Assembly (NCBI RefSeq): GCF_001668575.1
Contig: NZ_LZMD01000093.1
Span: 46,709 to 110,708, forward strand
Source of the DNA: Mycobacterium sp. 1164985.4
Lineage (GTDB): Bacteria > Actinomycetota > Actinomycetes > Mycobacteriales > Mycobacteriaceae
DNA length: 64,000 nucleotides
Direction of reading: 5' to 3'
Shown: one piece after another, positions 32,527 to 40,954 of the stretch
Numbering within the stretch: the stretch's first letter is position 1
How the letters are laid out: every line of letters starts with the position of its first letter
Program-made: the position numbers and the translations under genes
Notes under the pieces: generated by a model
Told to the model about the DNA's origin: nothing
What the model saw: the letters and a program-made list of their open reading frames with translations, nothing else
The model's database searches: none

Positions 32527-33726
32527 CTAACCCGAGCGCGCTTCGCGCAGCAAGATCGCCGCGAGGCAGATTCCCGCGAGCACGGCCACTGCCACCGCGA
32601 AACTCACACCCGCCGTGCGTAATCCCCACTGCTGGGCGGCCAGGCCTTCGCCGACGACGGGCACCGAGATCGCCACGTAACCGATGACGAAGAACGTGGA
32701 GTTGACCTCCGCGCGCCGGTCGGCCGGGCTGCGTTCGGAGATCGCCGCCAAGCCACGGCTGAAGCTCATGCCCTGCCCGATGCCCGACACGACGGCGGCC
32801 GCGATCAGCCCGATCAGCGACGACAGTTGCAGTGCCACAGCCAGAGTCGCCATGCCGACCACGAGGACTCCGCAGCCGACCGCCAACGCCCGCTGCGGCG
32901 CCATGGTGTTGGTGACGATCTGCGTCAGGGCGGAGGCGGCGAAGATCGAGCCGGCGATCAGGCCGGCGACCGCCTGGTTGTCGATGCCGACGACTTCGGT
33001 CACGAAAGAGGGCGCAACGGCGGCGAACAGACCCGTCACCGCGAACCCGGCGAATCCGGCGATCGCGGCGAGGACGAACACCGAACGCACCTCGGGCGGC
33101 ACCGAAAGCCGCTGCAGGGCGATCCGTCCCGACCGCGGCGACGTCTCCGGTACCACCAGCACCGCCACGCCCGCGAGCGCCGCCAGGACGATGTGCACGA
33201 TGAAGCTCAGGTGCAGCGGATGCGGCGCGTATTCGACGAGCACACCGGCCATCATCGGGCCGGCGCCGAGTCCGCCGATGTTGGCGACGGTTGCGACCGC
33301 GGCCGCCCGCGTGCGCCACCGCGGCGGCGCGGCCTCGACGACCGCCGCGGTGGCCGTCCCGGTGAAGACCCCCGCCGACAGTCCGGAGAACACGCGGCCG
33401 ACGAGCAGCAGGGGCACCGAATCCGCGGCGAGGAACACCCCGGCACTGATCAACGCGGCGACCACACCGCCGAGCAGCACCGGCCGCCTCCCGATCGCGT
33501 CCGACCACCGGCCGAACGCCAGCAGCGCGAACAGCACGCCGCCCGCGTAGGCCGCGTGCACGACGGTGGTGGTCAGCACAGAGAAGTGCATCTGCTCGCC
33601 GTAGAGCGCGTACATCGGCGTCGGCATCGTGGTGCCGAGCATGATCGCGGCGAACGCGTACGCCAGGAGGCCGAAGGCCAGGCGTTGCGCGGTCACGGTG
33701 GGACCCGCGGGGGCGGCGTCGAGCAT
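32527..33726 (-). CDS. MFS transporter
   Basis: The 399-residue protein has 12 hydrophobic segments. The MFS motif A is in the loop after helix 2 (LLAFGRWSDAIGRRPVLLGG), and motif C-like glycines (VANIGGLGAGPMMAGVL) in helix 5 suggest a drug:proton antiporter. No substrate can be inferred, and it has no regulator gene beside it. Its stop is 39 bp from the convergent small DUF5302-like gene. Confidence 0.83.
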   Translation of the reverse strand: MLDAAPAGPTVTAQRLAFGLLAYAFAAIMLGTTMPTPMYALYGEQMHFSVLTTTVVHAAYAGGVLFALLAFGRWSDAIGRRPVLLGGVVAALISAGVFLAADSVPLLLVGRVFSGLSAGVFTGTATAAVVEAAPPRWRTRAAAVATVANIGGLGAGPMMAGVLVEYAPHPLHLSFIVHIVLAALAGVAVLVVPETSPRSGRIALQRLSVPPEVRSVFVLAAIAGFAGFAVTGLFAAVAPSFVTEVVGIDNQAVAGLIAGSIFAASALTQIVTNTMAPQRALAVGCGVLVVGMATLAVALQLSSLIGLIAAAVVSGIGQGMSFSRGLAAISERSPADRRAEVNSTFFVIGYVAISVPVVGEGLAAQQWGLRTAGVSFAVAVAVLAGICLAAILLREARSG

Positions 33727-33770
33727 GTCTGTTGATAACCACCCCTGCGGGCGCCCTAATCCCCGTCAGG

Positions 33771-35402
33771 TCAGTGTGTGACCGCTTTCTCCGCGCCGAT
33801 GCCGGTCAGCGAGCGCACCTCGAACTCGGCGTTGATCTCCGGGTCCCCCCGGTCGGATGAGCTCAGCGTGCCGATCGCGCCGAGCAGGAACGCCAGCGGG
33901 ATCGACACGATGCCGGGGTTGGCCAGGGAGAACCACGCGAAATCGACACTGGACAGCATCGCGGTCTTCGACCCTGACACGGCGGGGGAGAAGATGATCA
34001 GCACGATTGTCGAGATCAAGCCGCCGTACATGCTCCACAACGCCCCGCGCGTATTGAAGCGCGGCCAGTAGAGCGAATACAGGATAGTCGGCAGGTTGGC
34101 CGCGGCCGCCACCGCGAACGCGAGAGCGACCAGAAACGCGATGTTCTGCTCTGCCGCCAGGATTCCGAGACCGATCGCGAAGACTCCCAGCACCACGACC
34201 GTGATCCGCGAGACCCGGACCTGTTCGTCCTCGCTGACCCCGTGGCTCTTCATCACGCTGGCGTAGATGTCGTGTGCGAAGGACGTCGCCGCGGTGATGG
34301 TCAGGCCGGCGACCACCGCGAGGATGGTCGCGAACGCGACCGCCGAGATGATGCCGAGCAGGATGACCCCGCCGAGCTGGAACGCCAGCAGCGGCGCGGC
34401 CGAGTTCTGGCCGCCGGGAGCGGCCAGGATGGTGTCGGGTCCGACGAGCGCGGCGGCGCCGTATCCGAGTGCGAGGGTGAACAGATAGAACGCGCCGATG
34501 AGCGCGATCGCCCAGACCACCGAACGGCGTGCCTCCTTGGCGGTCGGCACGGTGTAGAACCGCATCAATACGTGCGGCAGACCCGCGGTGCCGAGCACCA
34601 GCGCCAGGGCCAGCGAGATGAAGTTGATCTGCGATGTCAGCGAGGCGCCGTACTGGGCGCCGGGCGCCAGAACGTCGCGGGCGGCGACGGCCTCGTTCGA
34701 CGAGCCGGACACCGCCGACTGTGCGGCGCCGAGGATCTCGGAGAAGTTGGCGCCGAACTTGGCGAGCACCCACACCGTCATCAGCGCCGCACCGCCGATC
34801 AGCAACACGGCCTTGATGATCTGCACCCACGTGGTGCCTTTCATGCCGCCGATCAGCACGTAGACGATCATCAGTACGCCGACGACGGCGATGACGAAGG
34901 CCTGGCCGAGGTCGCTGTTGACATTGAGCAGCAGTGCGACGAGTCCGCCGGCGCCGGCCATCTGTGCCAGTAGGTAGAACAGGCAGACGGCCAGTGTCGT
35001 CGTGGCCGCGGCAAGTCGTACCGGGCGCTGTCGCAGGCGGAAGCTCAACACGTCGGCCATCGTGAATTTGCCTGCGTTGCGCAGCAATTCGGCGACCAGC
35101 AGCAGCGCGACCAACCAGGCCACCAGGAAGCCGATGGAGTAGAGGAAGCCGTCGTAGCCGTAGACCGCGATGGCGCCGGCGATGCCGAGGAAGCTGGCGG
35201 CCGACAGATAGTCACCAGAGATCGCGATGCCGTTCTGCGGACCGGTGAACGACCGCCCGGCGGTGAAGAACTCAGCGGCGGTCGCGTTGCGCTTGCTCGC
35301 ACGGATCACGATGTAGAGCGTCACCGCGACGAACAGCGCGAAGATGCCGATGTTGGCGACGGGACTGCCGACGGCTGAGTCGGCGGCCAGCAGGGTGCTC
35401 AT
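33771..35402 (-). CDS. cation/acetate symporter, sodium:solute symporter family
   Basis: The 543-residue protein is an ActP-like member of the SSS family. It has about 13 membrane segments with FFTAGRSFTGPQNGIAISGD near the start, typical of acetate permeases, then GGMKGTTWVQIIKAVLL and TAGLPHVLMRFYTVP. It would import acetate, pyruvate or other short monocarboxylates with a cation. The start overlaps the stop of the DUF485 gene (ATGA), the same pairing as yjcH-actP in other bacteria. Confidence 0.9.
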   Translation of the reverse strand: MSTLLAADSAVGSPVANIGIFALFVAVTLYIVIRASKRNATAAEFFTAGRSFTGPQNGIAISGDYLSAASFLGIAGAIAVYGYDGFLYSIGFLVAWLVALLLVAELLRNAGKFTMADVLSFRLRQRPVRLAAATTTLAVCLFYLLAQMAGAGGLVALLLNVNSDLGQAFVIAVVGVLMIVYVLIGGMKGTTWVQIIKAVLLIGGAALMTVWVLAKFGANFSEILGAAQSAVSGSSNEAVAARDVLAPGAQYGASLTSQINFISLALALVLGTAGLPHVLMRFYTVPTAKEARRSVVWAIALIGAFYLFTLALGYGAAALVGPDTILAAPGGQNSAAPLLAFQLGGVILLGIISAVAFATILAVVAGLTITAATSFAHDIYASVMKSHGVSEDEQVRVSRITVVVLGVFAIGLGILAAEQNIAFLVALAFAVAAAANLPTILYSLYWPRFNTRGALWSMYGGLISTIVLIIFSPAVSGSKTAMLSSVDFAWFSLANPGIVSIPLAFLLGAIGTLSSSDRGDPEINAEFEVRSLTGIGAEKAVTH

Positions 35403-35749
35403 GCGGCGCCACCCTCCAGCTTGGTGCGGATGGCCTCGGCCCGCGGGTCCAGCTCCCGGTTGGCGAAGCGCACGTAGATCCCGGTGATGAGGAAGGTGGA
35501 GACGAACTGCCCGATGCCGATCAGCAGGCCGACGTTGATGTCGCCCCACACCTTGGTCGCCATGAAGTCGTGGGCGAAGGCGCCCAGGACCACGTACACC
35601 GAATACCAGACGAGGAACAGTGCGCTCATCGGAAAGACGAAGCGCCGCAACCTACTCCGTAACTCCTGGAATTCGGGGCTGGCCTGTACGGCGCGATATT
35701 CCTCGCCGGTGATCGGGGTGTCCAAGGACGAGCGTTGGATTTCGGGCAC
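35399..35749 (-). CDS. DUF485 family membrane protein (YjcH-like)
   Basis: The 116-residue protein has the DUF485 pattern: SPEFQELRSRLRRFVFP, a first membrane helix (MSALFLVWYSVYVVLGAF) and a second (VGLLIGIGQFVSTFLITGIY) ending YVRFANRELDP. DUF485 proteins are encoded immediately before ActP-type symporters and are thought to assist them. GTG 35749 is preceded by GAGGAG. The 235-bp gap upstream (35750-35984) shows no convincing promoter or ORF. Confidence 0.9.
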   Translation of the reverse strand: MPEIQRSSLDTPITGEEYRAVQASPEFQELRSRLRRFVFPMSALFLVWYSVYVVLGAFAHDFMATKVWGDINVGLLIGIGQFVSTFLITGIYVRFANRELDPRAEAIRTKLEGGAA

Positions 35750-35984
35750 GGGCGACTCCTCATCCTCGATATCGGCGAGCGCAACGGCTTCCGCCGGTTG
35801 TCAAGACTCTCGTCCACGGATAGCGGCGGGTTCATCCGACACGCCGCAGGAGACAGCAACGACTCCGCGGCATGGCCGAGAAAGGCTGTTGACAGAAATC
35901 GGCCTGTTCTGTGCAAGACAGCACCGGGGGCCATGCTCGGCGCCGGAAGCGCGAGCACGATCAATCGGCGTTATGAGGTTGCCG

Positions 35985-36908
35985 TCACACCATCGAGCGT
36001 TCCGCGTCGCGTGCGGCACGCTTTTCTTCGTAGTGTTTCGCCTTCGCGTCGAGCGCGGCGAGGAAGAACGAGAGTTCGTCGCGCGCCTGTTCGCCGACCG
36101 ACCCGAAGTCGGTGCGCTCGAAGACCCGCCAAAACCGCAGCACCGGTTGAATAACCGCATCGTGGTGTAGACGCAGATCGTAGATGCCGGCTTTTGCGAT
36201 CGTGATGGCGTTCTTCGCGTAGTCTGTCATGTCCTGGCCCGGCATCTGAAATCCGATGACTTCGTCACGAACCGTCTTCATTGCCGCGTCAGGGGCTATG
36301 TCGAACGCAGCGTTCATCAGATTTCGGTAGAAGATCATGTGCAGGTTCTCGTCGGTCGATATACGCGCGAGCAACTGCTCCGCAAGCGGACAGCCAGTCG
36401 CGCGCCCGGTGTTGCGGTGCGCAATTCGAGTGGCAAGTTCTTGGAAGGAGACATAGGCCAAAGCCTGCAGCACGGTTTTGTCTCCACTGTCATAACCCAC
36501 GGCCATGTGCTCCATGCGCAGAGCTTCCAATCGGACAGGATCCACTCCGCGCGTGACGATGAGATAGTCCCGGATCGCGATCGCATGCCGAGCCTCCTCG
36601 GCAGTCCAGCGGCCGACCCACTGCCCCCAGGCCCCATCACGGCCGAAGCGGGTGGCGATCTCACGGTGATAGGAGGGCAGATTGTCTTCGGTGAGCAAAT
36701 TGACGACCATGGCCGTCTGAGCGACCGGGTCGAGCGGTGAATCTTCGGGCCGCCAATCAGTCCCGCCCAGAAAGGAAAAGTCACGCCCGCGTGACCAAGG
36801 CACGTAATCGTGCGGCTGCCAGTCCCTCGCGACGCTGAGGTGGCGGTCGAGGTTGGCCGCCACTACCGGTTCCAGTTCGGATAACACACCGATCTGCGAA
36901 TCTGTCAC
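35985..36908 (-). CDS. ferritin-like diiron acyl-ACP desaturase (DesA-like)
   Basis: The 307-residue protein has the four-helix diiron motifs of acyl-ACP desaturases: LLTEDNLPSYH, the EExxH motif in WTAEEARHAIAIRDYL, FQELATRIAHRNTG, and DENLHMIFYRN. In mycobacteria DesA proteins introduce double bonds into fatty acyl chains for mycolic acid synthesis. Whether this one desaturates acyl-ACP or acyl-CoA is unknown. Its GTG start (36908) has a leaderless -10, TAGCGT, overlapped by a 12-bp palindrome. Codon use seems slightly less GC-rich than its neighbours. Confidence 0.85.
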   Translation of the reverse strand: MTDSQIGVLSELEPVVAANLDRHLSVARDWQPHDYVPWSRGRDFSFLGGTDWRPEDSPLDPVAQTAMVVNLLTEDNLPSYHREIATRFGRDGAWGQWVGRWTAEEARHAIAIRDYLIVTRGVDPVRLEALRMEHMAVGYDSGDKTVLQALAYVSFQELATRIAHRNTGRATGCPLAEQLLARISTDENLHMIFYRNLMNAAFDIAPDAAMKTVRDEVIGFQMPGQDMTDYAKNAITIAKAGIYDLRLHHDAVIQPVLRFWRVFERTDFGSVGEQARDELSFFLAALDAKAKHYEEKRAARDAERSMV

Positions 36909-36914
36909 GCTAGC

Positions 36915-36926
36915 TACGCTAGCGTA
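36915..36926. promoter_or_regulatory. 12-bp palindrome on the leaderless -10 of the desaturase gene
   Basis: TACGCTAGCGTA is a perfect palindrome 6 bp before the start codon. On the minus strand it contains TAGCGT (36916-36921), a -10 hexamer 7 nt from GTG 36908. ACGCTAGC is repeated at 36907-36914. It looks like an operator for a TetR-type repressor; MadR, the known desaturase repressor, is one candidate, but I cannot recall its site well enough to match. Confidence 0.5.
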
Positions 36927-37070
36927 ACCTACGAGGCCGTAAGTGCGGTTTCCGCGGAGTTGTACCAGTTAAACCTGCAGTGGCCGCGAGTTTGCGGACT
37001 TACGGACTCGGAGCACCGATTTGCCGCCACTTCGACGATCGGGCGGAAGGGTGACCCCACCGCGCAGCCT

Positions 37071-37076
37071 TAAACT
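37071..37076 (+). promoter_or_regulatory. -10-like hexamer TAAACT, leaderless promoter
   Basis: TAAACT ends 6 nt before GTG 37083. Confidence 0.45.
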
Positions 37077-37082
37077 GGCCCT

Positions 37083-37661
37083 GTGGCCAAACTGCAGCTA
37101 GTTCAAGATCCGGCGGCCGACGAGCTGCTGGAGTCCGACCCGTTCGCGCTGTTGGTCGGGATGCTGCTCGATCAGCAGTACCCGATGGAGGCGGCGTTCG
37201 CCGGACCGAAGAAGATCGCCGACCGTCTCGGTGGTTTCGACGTCCGCGAGATCGCCGACTACGACCCCGAGAAGTTCGCCGAGTTGTGCTCGAAAACGCC
37301 TGCCATACACCGTTTCCCGGGCTCGATGGCCAAACGAGTTCAGGCGCTGGCACAGTTGCTTGTCGATCGCTACGACGGTGATGCGGCTGCGTTGTGGACC
37401 GCCGAGGACCCCGACGGCGCCGAGGTGCTGCGTCGGCTCAAGGCGCTTCCCGGGTTCGGTGAGCAGAAGGCGAAGATCTTCCTGGCGCTACTCGGCAAGC
37501 AATACGGCGTGACGCCGCAGGGCTGGCGGAAGGCGGCCGGCGACTACGGCAAGGCAGGGTCGTTCCTATCGGTGGCCGACGTGGTCGACGCGGGTTCGTT
37601 GGAGAAGGTGCGGTCGTACAAGAAGCAGGCGAAGGCGGCCGCGAAGGCCGCCAAGGCCTGA
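37083..37661 (+). CDS. HhH-GPD-type DNA-glycosylase-like protein (Rv1156-like)
   Basis: The 192-residue protein has the early helical domain LLVGMLLDQQYPMEAAFAGP and a helix-hairpin-helix, LKALPGFGEQKAKIFLALLG, as in HhH-GPD base-excision glycosylases. It lacks a clear iron-sulfur cysteine cluster and is shorter than Nth/MutY. The C-terminus is Lys/Ala-rich (KKQAKAAAKAAKA). Position fits Rv1156. Enzymatic activity has not been shown to my knowledge. Its last codons lie in the first unit of a 35-bp tandem repeat. Confidence 0.82.
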   Translation: MAKLQLVQDPAADELLESDPFALLVGMLLDQQYPMEAAFAGPKKIADRLGGFDVREIADYDPEKFAELCSKTPAIHRFPGSMAKRVQALAQLLVDRYDGDAAALWTAEDPDGAEVLRRLKALPGFGEQKAKIFLALLGKQYGVTPQGWRKAAGDYGKAGSFLSVADVVDAGSLEKVRSYKKQAKAAAKAAKA

Positions 37662-37734
37662 GCGATTCAGCCGGGGCAAAGGCCGCCAAGGCCTGAGCGA
37701 TTCAGCCGGGGCGAAAGCCGCCAAGGCCTGAGCG
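37641..37734 (+). repeat. 35-bp tandem repeat at the 3' end of the HhH-GPD gene
   Basis: Units are 37641-37675, 37676-37710 and a partial 24-bp third copy at 37711-37734. Each starts GC(G/A)AA(G/A)GCCGCCAAGGCC and contains the gene's TGA; only the first stop is used. Copies differ at two or three positions. The resolvase stop begins 3 bp beyond. Because 35 is not a multiple of three, the copies are noncoding duplicates of the gene end. Confidence 0.92.
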
Positions 37735-37736
37735 GG

Positions 37737-38126
37737 CTAGGAGTTGGCGACCGCGGAGTCCTCGGCGTCCAGTCGCGCCAGCGTCTTGATCACGCCGGCG
37801 ACGACGTGGCCGGTGGAGGTCCCGGTGTCGATGCCCTCCTTGAGCGTGCGTAGCCGCAGGCCGCGGTCGCAGAGTTCGGCGACGGTGCGGATGACGTCGG
37901 CGCCGGTGCGGCCGAGCCGGTCGAGCGCGACGACGACGATGGTGTCGCCCGAGCGGGCATAGCTCAGCATCGCGTGCAGTCCCGCGCCGATGCGGTCGGC
38001 GGAGTCGGAGAGCCTGTCGGTGAACACCCGTCGGGGGTCGACTCCAGCAGCGTTGAGCGCCGCGAGCTGACCCTCGAGGCCCTGCTCGGCGGCGCTTGCT
38101 GTGGCGTAGCCCAGCGTGCAGGTCAC
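37737..38126 (-). CDS. serine-recombinase (resolvase) catalytic domain protein without DNA-binding domain
   Basis: The 129-residue protein matches the N-terminal catalytic domain of serine resolvases: LGYATASAAEQ with the nucleophile at Ser11, ADR (Arg45) and ALDRLGRTGAD with Arg70 and Arg73. By comparison with gamma-delta resolvase the Arg just before the nucleophile (Arg8) is Thr9 here. No helix-turn-helix follows, so it cannot bind a res site by itself. It may be a decayed transposon gene or a domesticated protein. GTG 38126 is the first start. Confidence 0.78.
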   Translation of the reverse strand: MTCTLGYATASAAEQGLEGQLAALNAAGVDPRRVFTDRLSDSADRIGAGLHAMLSYARSGDTIVVVALDRLGRTGADVIRTVAELCDRGLRLRTLKEGIDTGTSTGHVVAGVIKTLARLDAEDSAVANS

Positions 38127-38270
38127 GTCCCCAAGGTCTCACGAAGCGGGTCGCCTCGAAATAGCTGCCGTGATGTCTGCGCCGAACCGTTACCGGACGT
38201 CGACATCCGAGAGATGAAGTAGCGCACGAACCGGGTTGGATCGAGGTGGCCGGTCACGTCGACGCGTGGC

Positions 38271-38939
38271 TCACCGCGCGCGGCTTGTGAGTGGATCACC
38301 GTCGAAGCGCTCCCGGGTGGCGATCTCGGAGACGGGTCTGCGGGTCAACCTCGTCAGCTGGCGGACCGGCTTTCCGAGCGGCAGGAGCGCTGCGACGGCG
38401 TAGCTGTCGGGGATCCCCAGCAGTTCGCGGACGCGGGGCTCCTCGGCCACCGCCGCGGTGGTGAGCACACCGCCGAAGCCCTCGTTGCGGGCGGCCAGCA
38501 GGATGTTCCACACGAACGGGTAGACCGAGGCGCCCGCGATCAGGCCGACGCGATCGAGGTGTTGGTCGAACGCGGCCACCACGCCGAGGTCGACGCAGAC
38601 CACGAGCACCACCTCCGCGGTGCGCAGCGGCGACTGGTTCGGCACATGCACGGCCGCAATGGTCTGCTCGTCAACTTGGCAGGGCTGCAACGGATTCCAC
38701 GGGCTCTCCCCGTTGCGCAGCTGTGCGATGTAGCGCTTGGCGCCCGGTATCCCGCATTCGATCAACGCTTCGCGCGTCGCCGGATCGCGGACCACGATCA
38801 ACCGGTTGCCCTGGCGGTTGCCTCCGCTGGGTGCGAAGCGGGCGTTGTCGATGATGCGCTCGAGGACGTCGTCGGATAACGGATCGCCGGTGTACTCGCG
38901 CACCGCGGCCGTCGTGCGCATGACGTCGTAGAGGTCCAT
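38271..38939 (-). CDS. nitroreductase family protein
   Basis: The 222-residue FMN-binding protein has the nitroreductase pattern: YDVMRTTAAVREYTGDPLSD, the FMN motif ARFAPSGGNRQGNRLIVV, and a C-terminal GFGGVLTTAAV followed by LGIPDSYAVAALLPLGKPV. Reduction of nitro groups, quinones or enones with NAD(P)H is expected. Longer upstream in-frame starts to 39086 were rejected because the family begins near YDVMRT. It is divergent from the DUF1059 gene. Confidence 0.87.
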   Translation of the reverse strand: MDLYDVMRTTAAVREYTGDPLSDDVLERIIDNARFAPSGGNRQGNRLIVVRDPATREALIECGIPGAKRYIAQLRNGESPWNPLQPCQVDEQTIAAVHVPNQSPLRTAEVVLVVCVDLGVVAAFDQHLDRVGLIAGASVYPFVWNILLAARNEGFGGVLTTAAVAEEPRVRELLGIPDSYAVAALLPLGKPVRQLTRLTRRPVSEIATRERFDGDPLTSRAR

Positions 38940-38987
38940 GGCTATATCTTGGGCCTTGTCGGTCACGACTTGTGCGAAGGTGGGGAG

Positions 38988-39134
38988 ATGAAGACGCACC
39001 TCAACTGCCCGTGTGGCGAAGCGATCGTCGGTAAGGATGAGGACGATCTGGTCGAGAAGGCCCAGGCGCACCTCTCCGAGGCGCACCCCGGCCGCGACTA
39101 CGACCGGGACGCGATCCTCTTCATGGCCTACTGA
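38988..39134 (+). CDS. DUF1059 family small protein
   Basis: The 48-residue protein reads MKTHLNCPCGEAIVGKDEDD at the start and ends AILFMAY. Two cysteines (CPCG) and two histidines (His4 and the His of QAHLSEAHPG) could bind a metal. DUF1059 proteins are short (50-60 residues), widespread and of unknown function. GGGGAG lies directly before the ATG. Confidence 0.82.
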   Translation: MKTHLNCPCGEAIVGKDEDDLVEKAQAHLSEAHPGRDYDRDAILFMAY

Positions 39135-39161
39135 CCCCGCTCGGCGGAGTTTGTCGACCGG

Positions 39162-40145
39162 TTACGGGACGACCGTCGAGCCGATCGTCGGCATGAACTG
39201 GCACTGCCGTTCGGTGGTCGTCACCTGTCCGAAGATCGTCGAGAGGATGCTGCCTGAGCCGGTGTCGACAATCGCGGTCAGCGTGGTCGGCCCCTCGGGG
39301 TTGATGTCCGACCGCGGCTTGAGCGTCGCGCTGCCCGACTTGCCGGTGGTCAGGTTGACCCACGTGACGTTGAGCGGCAGCTTCTGCTCGGCCGCGGGAC
39401 CCGGCGTGCCGACCGCGGTGAATACATAAGCGGTCTGACCGGGGCCGGGCCCCGGCGTCGGGATCTTGGCCGGCCCGGCGACCGAGATCGCCGTGGCGAG
39501 GACGTTTCCGCCGTCGGCCAGGCAGCCGTTGCTGATCGACGGATACATGAAGTCCTGCGTGGGCGGGGCTTCCGGGCCGAAGGCCGGACCGGGTGCGGCA
39601 GCCTCAGGCGCCGGCGCGGGCGCCGGTGCGGGCGCAACCTCCGGAGCAGGCGCGGGGGCAGGTGCGGCCTCGGGCGCCGGTGCCGCCGCAGCTGCGACGG
39701 GCGCGGCCTCGGGTGCGGGGGCCGGCGCCGCCGCCGGTGCGGGTGCGGCAGCCGCCTCCGGCACCGGCCCGACGGCGTGTGCCGGATCGATGCCCGGCGG
39801 CAGGTGCGCTTCCTGGCCGGGCACAGCGCCGGGGGCCGGATTGTGGGCGACGAACTGGTTGACCGCCGACGCGACATTTCGCGAGTCGGCGGGGACGACC
39901 GCGTCACCGGCGAACACCGCGGCTGCGGCCATCAGCGTCGACGCGGCGTTCGTCGGATCGGCGGCGGCCTGCTGAATCGCCGGGCTGATGCCCTGGACCG
40001 CCGACAGGCCGGGCGCCTGCAGTCCCGGGATCGCCGGCGAGGGCGCGGGTTCGGCGCCGGCCACACCGGCCACGCCGCCGACAAGCAGCGTGGCCGATGA
40101 ACCGATCGCGACGGCGACGGTGGCGAACATCCTTCGAGCTGACAT
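39162..40145 (-). CDS. exported Ala/Pro-rich protein (Rv1157c-like)
   Basis: The 327-residue protein has a signal peptide (about residues 1-31, GGVAGVAGAEP) and a helical segment. A long Ala/Pro/Glu region follows (repeated APAPEAAP units, about residues 130-185), then a C-terminal globular domain with two cysteines (NGCLADGG and RQCQFMP). Position matches Rv1157c. ATG 40145 was chosen because GAGGGAG lies just upstream and the signal peptide fits; an earlier start at 40208 overlaps the previous stop. Its function is unknown, probably cell-wall associated. Confidence 0.82.
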   Translation of the reverse strand: MSARRMFATVAVAIGSSATLLVGGVAGVAGAEPAPSPAIPGLQAPGLSAVQGISPAIQQAAADPTNAASTLMAAAAVFAGDAVVPADSRNVASAVNQFVAHNPAPGAVPGQEAHLPPGIDPAHAVGPVPEAAAAPAPAAAPAPAPEAAPVAAAAAPAPEAAPAPAPAPEVAPAPAPAPAPEAAAPGPAFGPEAPPTQDFMYPSISNGCLADGGNVLATAISVAGPAKIPTPGPGPGQTAYVFTAVGTPGPAAEQKLPLNVTWVNLTTGKSGSATLKPRSDINPEGPTTLTAIVDTGSGSILSTIFGQVTTTERQCQFMPTIGSTVVP

Positions 40146-40207
40146 GGCTCCCTCAGGGGTTGTAGTGGTCGTGTCTGCCAGTTGGTCGTTCGGCGTCGCC
40201 GCCGTCA

Positions 40208-40777
40208 TCACGGAAGAGCCGACAGCGGCATCAGCAGCGGCGCCATGCCAGCGCCTGCCGGGGCGGCGGCGGGCGCCGCGGCAGCCGGAGCGGCCGCAGC
40301 GGCCACAGGTGCGGCGGCCGACGGCGTAGCCGCCTGCGCGGCCGCGGGCAGCAGACCGGTCAACGGCGTGCCCTCAGGCAACAGAGAGGCCAGGCCGGTC
40401 GGCAGGTTGGACAGCAGGCTGGCCGGGTTGGCCGGCGCGGTAGAGGCCGCTGCGGGTGCCGCCGGTGCCGCGGGCATGCCGGGCAGCGAGGCCGGAGGCT
40501 GCGGCAGAGTGACCGACGCCGTCGCCGACGGCTGAGTCGCGGCCGGGGCGGCCGGAGTCGATGCGGTGTTCAGCAGCGACGTGACGCCCTGCATGAGTTG
40601 CGTCGCGGCGGCCGGGTTTGACGCCAGCTGCTGGATCAGCGGCAGGCCCGGCACGGTGGGCGCGGGTGCCGGCGCCGCGGGTTGCGCGGACGCGGTGGCG
40701 CTCAGCGCCAGCGCGGCCGAGACCGCCCCCGCAGCGGCGATCATCGTGGTCGCGAACAGTTTTCCGGTGCTGTGCAT
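40208..40777 (-). CDS. exported Ala/Pro-rich protein (Rv1158c-like)
   Basis: The 189-residue protein has a signal peptide (residues 1-31, ending ATASAQP) and a Pro/Ala-rich body with the motif TVPGLPLIQQLASNPAAA near the start. No known domain is present. It is 62 bp upstream of the Rv1157c-like gene and probably cotranscribed with it. GGGAGAACC precedes the ATG. A CRP-like site lies in the divergent region toward pimE. Confidence 0.8.
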   Translation of the reverse strand: MHSTGKLFATTMIAAAGAVSAALALSATASAQPAAPAPAPTVPGLPLIQQLASNPAAATQLMQGVTSLLNTASTPAAPAATQPSATASVTLPQPPASLPGMPAAPAAPAAASTAPANPASLLSNLPTGLASLLPEGTPLTGLLPAAAQAATPSAAAPVAAAAAPAAAAPAAAPAGAGMAPLLMPLSALP

Positions 40778-40832
40778 GGTTCTCCCAATCGGTTGTGTGG
40801 CACGCCTCCGCCCGAAGCTACGGAGTTACTGA

Positions 40833-40848
40833 TGTGACTCAAGTGACA
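40833..40848. promoter_or_regulatory. CRP-like site between the Rv1158c-like gene and pimE
   Basis: TGTGACTCAAGTGACA fits the mycobacterial CRP consensus TGTGAN6TCACA except for one base in the right half. ACTCAAG recurs at 40872. It lies 56 bp upstream of the Rv1158c-like start. It could instead be a direct repeat of GTGAC with a 9-bp period. Confidence 0.4.
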
Positions 40849-40954
40849 CGTGTGGCAGTGATTCAACCGTTACTCAAGCGAGGGGTTTCGGTGACCGGCC
40901 GATAGAGTCGGGCGAATAGACACCTCGACAAGCGCCGCCCCGTCACCGTCGCGG

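Noticed and set aside
35750..35984. Possible promoter TTGACA at 35889
   Set aside because: No -10 at the right distance and no gene on the plus strand downstream.
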